Shown piece after piece: positions 4,674-6,373 of a stretch of 6,373 nucleotides of DNA (positions are counted from its first letter, which is position 1; the number at the start of each line of letters is the position of its first letter). Below the pieces are notes generated by a model that did not search any database, was not told the origin of the DNA, and saw only the letters and a list, made by a program, of their open reading frames with translations. The translations under genes were made by a program, and so were the position numbers. The DNA comes from Lachnospiraceae bacterium (GTDB lineage Bacteria > Bacillota_A > Clostridia > Lachnospirales > Lachnospiraceae): NCBI GenBank assembly GCA_017652545.1, contig JAGCAV010000299.1:1-6373 (forward strand), read 5' to 3'.

Positions 4674-6373
4674 ATGTCCGGGAATTCAGAAAACACGACG
4701 ATACTGGAACTGTGTGAGAGGATTGATTCCGACAACAGCGAGGCTGTGAGGAAGGAGCTGCTGTCCGAACTGGCGGGAAAGGAAAAAGAGCCTGTCATTC
4801 TTGATGCGGCCCGGCTCACCTATATCTCAGGTGCCTGCATCCGGATGCTCCTGCAGACCATGAAGAGCTGTCCGGATGTTTCGATGGTGAATGTCCGTCC
4901 GGAAGTATATGAGGTTCTGGAAATGGCCGGATTCACTGAGGTGATGACTGTTGAAAAGGCTGTCCGGACCATCAGTGTGGAGGGATGTGAAGTCATCGGC
5001 GAGGGAGCAAACGGGAAGGTATACCGGATCGACAGGGAAACCGTGGTAAAGCTCTATAAGAATGATGACGCACTTCCGGAGATCCGGAATGAGCAGAAGG
5101 TGGCGCGCCTGGCGCTGATCCTTGGCATTCCGACAGCTGTCTCGTATGATGTGGTCCGGGTCGGCGACGGGTACGGCGCTGTGTTTGAATTGCTGAACGC
5201 CCGCTCTTTCTCAAAGATCCTTGCGGAGCAGCCTGAGAAAATGGACTGGTGTGTCCGGGAATACGTTGAAATGCTGAAAAAGATCCACAGCACGGCGGTG
5301 CCGGAGGGAAAGCTGCCGTCTGTCAACCTGACAGCGCGGGGCTGGGTCGGCAGGATGAAGACATGCCTGCCCCCGGAGCAGGGACAGAAGCTCCAGAGCA
5401 TGGTCGATGCGATCCCTGACCGGAATACCCTGATCCACGGCGACTACCACACGAAGAACATTGTTCTCTCCGGTGAGGAAGTGCTGCTGATCGATATGGA
5501 CACGCTTTCGACAGGCCACCCGATCTTTGAGCTGGCACAGATGTATTGCGCGTTTATCGGCTTTTCCGAGCTGAACCCGCAGAAAATTGAGGCCTTTCAG
5601 GGATTTGACGATGAAACGGCACGGACATTCTGGAGAAAAAGCCTGAAAGCTTACCTGGATACAGAAGATGATGAGGCAGTCACGCAGGAAGAGAACAGGA
5701 TACGCTGCGTGGCTTATGCAAGGCTGATCGACTGGAGCATGCGCCATGATCCGGATGGGGAAGAAGGCCTTGCAGAAAGAGAACTCTGGAAGCGGGAACT
5801 GATGTCGCTTCTTGCGCATACCGACACGCTGATCTTTGAGATGGAAAAAGAGACGGCTGTTTCAAAAAAGGCCCCGGTGAATCCGCCGGAGAAGACACCG
5901 GTCTTTGAAATGATCCTGAACAGCAAACAGATCCTGCGTACGGACCTGCACATGCATACGACGGTTTCAGACGGCACGGACACGCCGGAGGAGCTCCTGG
6001 CCTGTGTAAGGAAGGCCGGGATACCGCTTTTTTCCGTTACGGATCATGATTCGCTCAAGGGCTGCAGCATCATCCTCGACAGTCTGCGGGACGGGGATCC
6101 GCATTTTATTGTCGGCGCCGAGTTTTCCTGCAAAGACGAAGGGGGGCAGTACCATATTCTGGGGTACGGGTTTGATCCGGATGCATACGCGATCCGTAAA
6201 CTGATGGAGATCGGTCATGCCTATCGGATCCGAAAACTCCGCTCACGGCTGAACTACCTGGAAAACATATTGCAGATCAGACTTCCGGATGAGGCAGTCA
6301 AAAAGCTGTATGCCATGGATAATCCGGGAAAACCGCATCTTGGGAACCTGATGGCAAAATATGGTTTTGCTCC
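4674..6373 (+). CDS. STAS domain - aminoglycoside-phosphotransferase-like kinase - PHP phosphoesterase fusion (3' end cut by window)
   Basis: One uninterrupted frame runs to the window edge (566 residues seen). Start choice is ATG 4674, 6 bases after a GGGGGA site; ATG 4671 is nearly as good and ATG 4608 is in frame but poorly placed. Residues 5-103 form a STAS domain (anti-sigma-factor-antagonist fold), with VILDAARLTYISGACIRML at 41-59 and a closing MAGFTEVMTVEKA stretch. Residues 105-388 form an APH-type kinase: glycine loop GEGANGKVY at 109-117, Lys126 in VVKLY, catalytic loop HGDYHTKN at 255-262 (Asp257, Asn262) and metal-binding IDMD (Asp274, Asp276). A Pro/Lys-rich linker (about 389-421) leads to a PHP domain: HMH (His426, His428), SDG (Asp433), TDHD (457-460 region), GAE (Glu483) and His494, then a helical part with a GKPH motif as in the TrpH/YciV branch. 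That branch includes 5'-3' exonucleases and nucleotide phosphatases. The protein is cytoplasmic. Domain calls are firm; the substrates of kinase and phosphoesterase are unknown, and antibiotic resistance is not implied. Confidence 0.88.
   Translation, partial: MSGNSENTTILELCERIDSDNSEAVRKELLSELAGKEKEPVILDAARLTYISGACIRMLLQTMKSCPDVSMVNVRPEVYEVLEMAGFTEVMTVEKAVRTISVEGCEVIGEGANGKVYRIDRETVVKLYKNDDALPEIRNEQKVARLALILGIPTAVSYDVVRVGDGYGAVFELLNARSFSKILAEQPEKMDWCVREYVEMLKKIHSTAVPEGKLPSVNLTARGWVGRMKTCLPPEQGQKLQSMVDAIPDRNTLIHGDYHTKNIVLSGEEVLLIDMDTLSTGHPIFELAQMYCAFIGFSELNPQKIEAFQGFDDETARTFWRKSLKAYLDTEDDEAVTQEENRIRCVAYARLIDWSMRHDPDGEEGLAERELWKRELMSLLAHTDTLIFEMEKETAVSKKAPVNPPEKTPVFEMILNSKQILRTDLHMHTTVSDGTDTPEELLACVRKAGIPLFSVTDHDSLKGCSIILDSLRDGDPHFIVGAEFSCKDEGGQYHILGYGFDPDAYAIRKLMEIGHAYRIRKLRSRLNYLENILQIRLPDEAVKKLYAMDNPGKPHLGNLMAKYGFA

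Noticed and set aside
5211..5819. Antisense open frame (202 codons) opposite the kinase domain
   Set aside because: The + strand frame carries complete APH kinase motifs here; the reverse translation shows no domain and no start signals.
4674..5837. Aminoglycoside resistance gene
   Set aside because: The kinase fold is APH-like, but it is fused to STAS and PHP domains and sits in no resistance or mobile context. This family includes many kinases for other substrates, so resistance is not supported.

Overview
The window (about 52% GC by eye) looks like a chromosomal segment of an anaerobic, low-GC-type Gram-positive of the Clostridia, most like Lachnospiraceae. The grounds are strong AGGAGG-type ribosome binding sites, a secreted protein with tandem PPC-like and fibronectin III modules ending in a lysine-rich module, a STAS/aminoglycoside-kinase-like protein of a clostridial type, and an iron-sulfur protein paired with a molybdenum cofactor gene. 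This placement is a family-level inference, not a sequence match. All supported genes lie on the + strand and no mobile element, RNA gene or CRISPR array is visible.

Region 1 (1-1801) is the end of a redox/molybdenum-cofactor operon. It holds a nearly complete multi-cluster iron-sulfur protein ([2Fe-2S] plus two [4Fe-4S] motifs plus a four-cysteine C-terminal element), followed 26 bases later by moaA, the radical-SAM GTP 3',8-cyclase. moaA probably starts at TTG 747, placed by a good Shine-Dalgarno. The pair fits a molybdenum- or tungsten-dependent oxidoreductase such as a formate dehydrogenase lying upstream, outside the window. A strong intrinsic terminator (1766-1801) closes the unit.

Region 2 (1802-1994) is a gene-free spacer of about 190 bases with a TTGACA box and an imperfect hairpin. 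It presumably carries the promoter of the next set of genes.

Region 3 (1995-6373) is a run of co-directional genes with short gaps (22, 45 and about 70 bases) and no terminator between them. In order they are: a cytoplasmic SGNH/GDSL esterase; a secreted PPC/Fn3 protein; a small two-helix membrane protein gene split by an in-frame TAG codon; and a large ORF running off the window. That last ORF joins a STAS domain, an aminoglycoside-phosphotransferase-like kinase and a PHP-type metal-dependent phosphoesterase in one continuous frame.

The three-domain STAS-kinase-PHP fusion and the amber-interrupted membrane protein gene directly upstream of it are the two most notable things here. The kinase and the PHP parts both keep their key residues. 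The STAS part seems to lack a phosphorylatable serine at the classical site.
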